Shown piece by piece: positions 25,850-27,477 of a stretch of DNA of 27,477 nucleotides (position 1 is the stretch's first letter; each line of letters starts with the position of its first letter). Below the pieces are notes generated by a model. That model was not told the DNA's origin and did not search any database. It saw nothing but the letters and a program-made list of their open reading frames with translations. The stretch comes from CALHVX01 sp964640725 (GTDB lineage: Bacteria > Pseudomonadota > Gammaproteobacteria > Pseudomonadales > Azotimanducaceae), in assembly GCA_964640725.1 (NCBI GenBank), contig CAZXIJ010000038.1, positions 1 to 27,477 on the forward strand. The letters run 5' to 3'. The position numbers and the translations under genes were made by a program.

Positions 25850-25898
25850 GCTATCGCGGTCATTTTTGCCGCGACTCTAGCACGGAGCCCGAACCCTC

Positions 25899-26630
25899 AT
25901 GCAGCTGCGCACCAACTACGACGAATCGGTCTGGGACCTGGGTCCCGATCAGCCCGGCGCCGAATGGTTGCCGTCGCCGCTCCCGGGCGTCTCGCGCTAT
26001 CCGCTGGATCGCGACGGCGAAGAGGTCGCGGTCGCGACGTCGCTCGTGCGCTACGCGCCGGGCTCGGATTTCGATCCGCACCAGCACGCGCTGGGGGAGG
26101 AGTATCTGGTGCTGGAGGGGGAGTTTGCGGACAACCACGGCCGCTATCCCGTGGGTACCTATGTGCGTAATCCGGCCGGCACGGCCCACAAGCCCTTCAG
26201 CGATCCGGGGTGCCTGATCTGGGTCAAGCTGCGGCAGTTTCATCCCGACGATCAGCGGCAGTTCGAGATCCCCCTGGACCTGGTGCCGCTGAGCGCCGGC
26301 CTGCAGGAGCAGCCGCTGCACGACTTTGCCCATCCCGACCCGCAGGACGCTGACGAGGGGGCCATGCGCGAGCGCGTGTCTCTCTGGCGCATGGCGGCCG
26401 GGGAATCGATCGAGCTGCCGGCGGCCTACAGCCCGCAGGAGGTGTTTGTGATCGACGGCGAGGTGAATTGGCAGGACGCGCAAACGGTCACGCTGGGGCG
26501 CTACGGGTGGCTGCGCTTGTCCCCCGGCCAGCCGCTGCGGCTGTCGGCGGCGACGGCCAGCGCCTTCCTGTGGAAAGAGCGCGCGCTCTGGTCGATCGCC
26601 ACCCACCAGGATGCCAATCCCGGGAACTGA
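25899..26630 (+). CDS. Double-cupin protein of the ChrR anti-sigma type (cupin domains only)
   Basis: A 243-residue protein with two cupin domains. The first has a metal site from H61, H63 and E67 in DPHQHALGEEYLVLEGEF, with H97 in GTAHKP. The second (about 150-235; AAGESIELPAAYSPQEVFVI) lacks the usual histidines, suggesting a structural or degenerate role. This resembles the ChrR cupin-like branch without the N-terminal zinc-binding anti-sigma domain, so it may be a metal-dependent sensor or enzyme rather than an anti-sigma factor. ATG 25899 has GGAG 16 bases upstream. No sigma-factor gene is adjacent. Confidence 0.85.
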   Translation: MQLRTNYDESVWDLGPDQPGAEWLPSPLPGVSRYPLDRDGEEVAVATSLVRYAPGSDFDPHQHALGEEYLVLEGEFADNHGRYPVGTYVRNPAGTAHKPFSDPGCLIWVKLRQFHPDDQRQFEIPLDLVPLSAGLQEQPLHDFAHPDPQDADEGAMRERVSLWRMAAGESIELPAAYSPQEVFVIDGEVNWQDAQTVTLGRYGWLRLSPGQPLRLSAATASAFLWKERALWSIATHQDANPGN

Positions 26631-26682
26631 GGACTCCGTCTCCTAACGCGCTGCGCAATCGCGCGACCCTTCGACACAGCGT

Positions 26683-26699
26683 GCCGGCGCGACGCCGGC
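26683..26699 (+). other. Small GC hairpin downstream of the cupin gene
   Basis: GCCGGCG (26683-26689) and CGCCGGC (26693-26699) form a 7-bp stem with a 3-base loop. No U-tract follows, so a terminator role is doubtful. Confidence 0.3.
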
Positions 26700-26735
26700 C
26701 GCTGCGTGTGAACGGGCGTGCAGGAGGCGCGGCGC

Positions 26736-27389
26736 ATGAAGATGTCAAAGAATCGGCGATGGCAGACCGTTCGGTCCATGGGCCTTGCGTCGCTGCTGTC
26801 CTTGTGGGCGGGGCTCGCTCTGGCGGCCGACGCCGACCCGGCCGATGCGGGAGCCGGTGGCGACCTTTCCTTTGGCTACGTGCAGAGCCTGCACCTGACG
26901 GACGACGCCCAGCCCGGCGACTACTTTCTGCTGACCCAGAACGGCACGCCGATGGGCCCGATCGCCGTGCAGCTGGCGGAGGCGGTGGTGATGCGCGCGC
27001 TCGCCCTGCGCGGGTACGGCGAGCGGCGCGACCGCATGGCCGACGCTGACATGATCCTGGTGCTGCGCATGGGCGCGCAGCCGGACCGGCCAAGCATCGA
27101 TGACGTGCTGGAGCGCGGCGTCGATCCCGATGTGCCGCTGGACCGCGGGCAGCGCTTTGTGCGTGTCGATGCCTACGACCTGGCCGGGCTCGCAGGCTTT
27201 CTAAAGGCCCAGGGCGATGCGGCGTCGGTCCATGCCGGGGCGGACTTCCTGCGCTGGCAAACGCTGGCCGTGAGCCACGGCGCGCTCAGCGGCTTTACCG
27301 CGGTGCTGCCGACGATGCTGGCCGGCATGTCCAGCCACCTGGGCACCAACATGACAGCTGCCGTGGCGCTGCCGGCGCCGTCCCCCTGA
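26736..27389 (+). CDS. Exported protein of unknown function
   Basis: A 217-residue protein with a clear signal peptide: basic MKMSKNRRWQTVRS, then GLASLLSLWAGLALA and a probable cleavage site after ALA, followed by ADADPADAG. The mature part has QLAEAVVMRALALRGYGERR and ADMILVLRMG, a helix-plus-strand pattern reminiscent of small periplasmic proteins such as DUF4136, but I cannot assign a family. No catalytic motif, cysteine pair or lipobox is seen. ATG 26736 is selected because AGGAGG (26722-26727) lies 8 bases upstream; an earlier GTG at 26718 would swallow that site. The plus-strand cupin gene ends 105 bases upstream. Confidence 0.78.
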   Translation: MKMSKNRRWQTVRSMGLASLLSLWAGLALAADADPADAGAGGDLSFGYVQSLHLTDDAQPGDYFLLTQNGTPMGPIAVQLAEAVVMRALALRGYGERRDRMADADMILVLRMGAQPDRPSIDDVLERGVDPDVPLDRGQRFVRVDAYDLAGLAGFLKAQGDAASVHAGADFLRWQTLAVSHGALSGFTAVLPTMLAGMSSHLGTNMTAAVALPAPSP

Positions 27390-27407
27390 ACGCTGCGGGT
27401 TGCCGTT

Positions 27408-27477
27408 TTAGTCGACGGTGATCGAGCGGAAGATCTCGCCGCCTTCGAAGCGAATCTCCGGGCAGGTCATGGTGGTG
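27408..27477 (-). CDS. C-terminal end of an unidentified gene, cut by the window edge
   Basis: A minus-strand frame ends at TAA (27408-27410) and encodes TCPEIRFEGGEIFRSITVD at its C-terminus, preceded by TTM at the window border. An ATG is present at 27468-27470, but it is not clear that it is a start. It is convergent with the exported protein, 18 bases apart. Too short to assign. Confidence 0.45.
   Translation of the reverse strand, partial: TTMTCPEIRFEGGEIFRSITVD

Overview
The window is a dense, GC-rich chromosomal stretch of an aerobic, heterotrophic Gammaproteobacterium-like organism. Gene families that recur together in marine or soil heterotrophs support this: a short PutA, a hydantoinase/NCS1 pair, an N-acyl-D-amino-acid deacylase, an EthD protein, a spinster-like MFS, a GPH symporter, a ChrR-type cupin and ModABC. 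The Halieaceae/Cellvibrionales region of the tree is my guess, not a demonstrated assignment. There are no RNA genes, CRISPR arrays, IS elements or phage genes, and no gene-free stretch over 300 bases.

Layout. (1) 8-5113: putA (minus strand) follows a damaged hydantoin-type locus. That locus holds a broken NCS1 permease, a 5'-truncated hydantoinase B and, facing away, the last ~37 codons of a cupin-type gene. (2) 5131-9707: a plus-strand series of cyclophilin, NUDT19-like Nudix hydrolase, YgjP-like metalloprotease, RsgA GTPase and a PLP aminotransferase; the last three are nearly or actually overlapping. (3) 9700-13832: a CoA-binding protein (minus), then exported metallo-beta-lactamase-fold hydrolase, tandem EthD protein and D-aminoacylase (plus). 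(4) 13818-16908: spinster-like MFS behind a small two-helix membrane protein (minus), and a divergent exported PHP-domain protein. (5) 17113-21511: type-B carboxylesterase followed by modA, modB, modC, all overlapping or nearly touching. (6) 21603-27477: GPH symporter, VOC protein, orphan histidine kinase, alpha/beta hydrolase, cupin, an exported unknown protein, and the end of one more gene.

How the genes fit together. Most encode catabolic or uptake functions for amino acids and small organics: proline to glutamate by PutA, D-amino-acid release by the deacylase, ester hydrolysis, sugar or glucuronide-type uptake, and molybdate supply. Housekeeping is represented by RsgA. I did not find a convincing new biological system.

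The most notable signals are structural. Two 100-N blocks are each flanked by an identical 55-bp direct duplication, which points to unmerged assembly overlaps. The 3.1-5.1 kb locus carries an internal permease deletion with frame loss and a head-to-head junction of two 5'-truncated genes. A 19-bp-stem hairpin encodes the tail of the GPH transporter. A 21-bp tandem repeat begins at the stop of the PHP gene. Four of the five intact convergent gene pairs overlap at their 3' ends.
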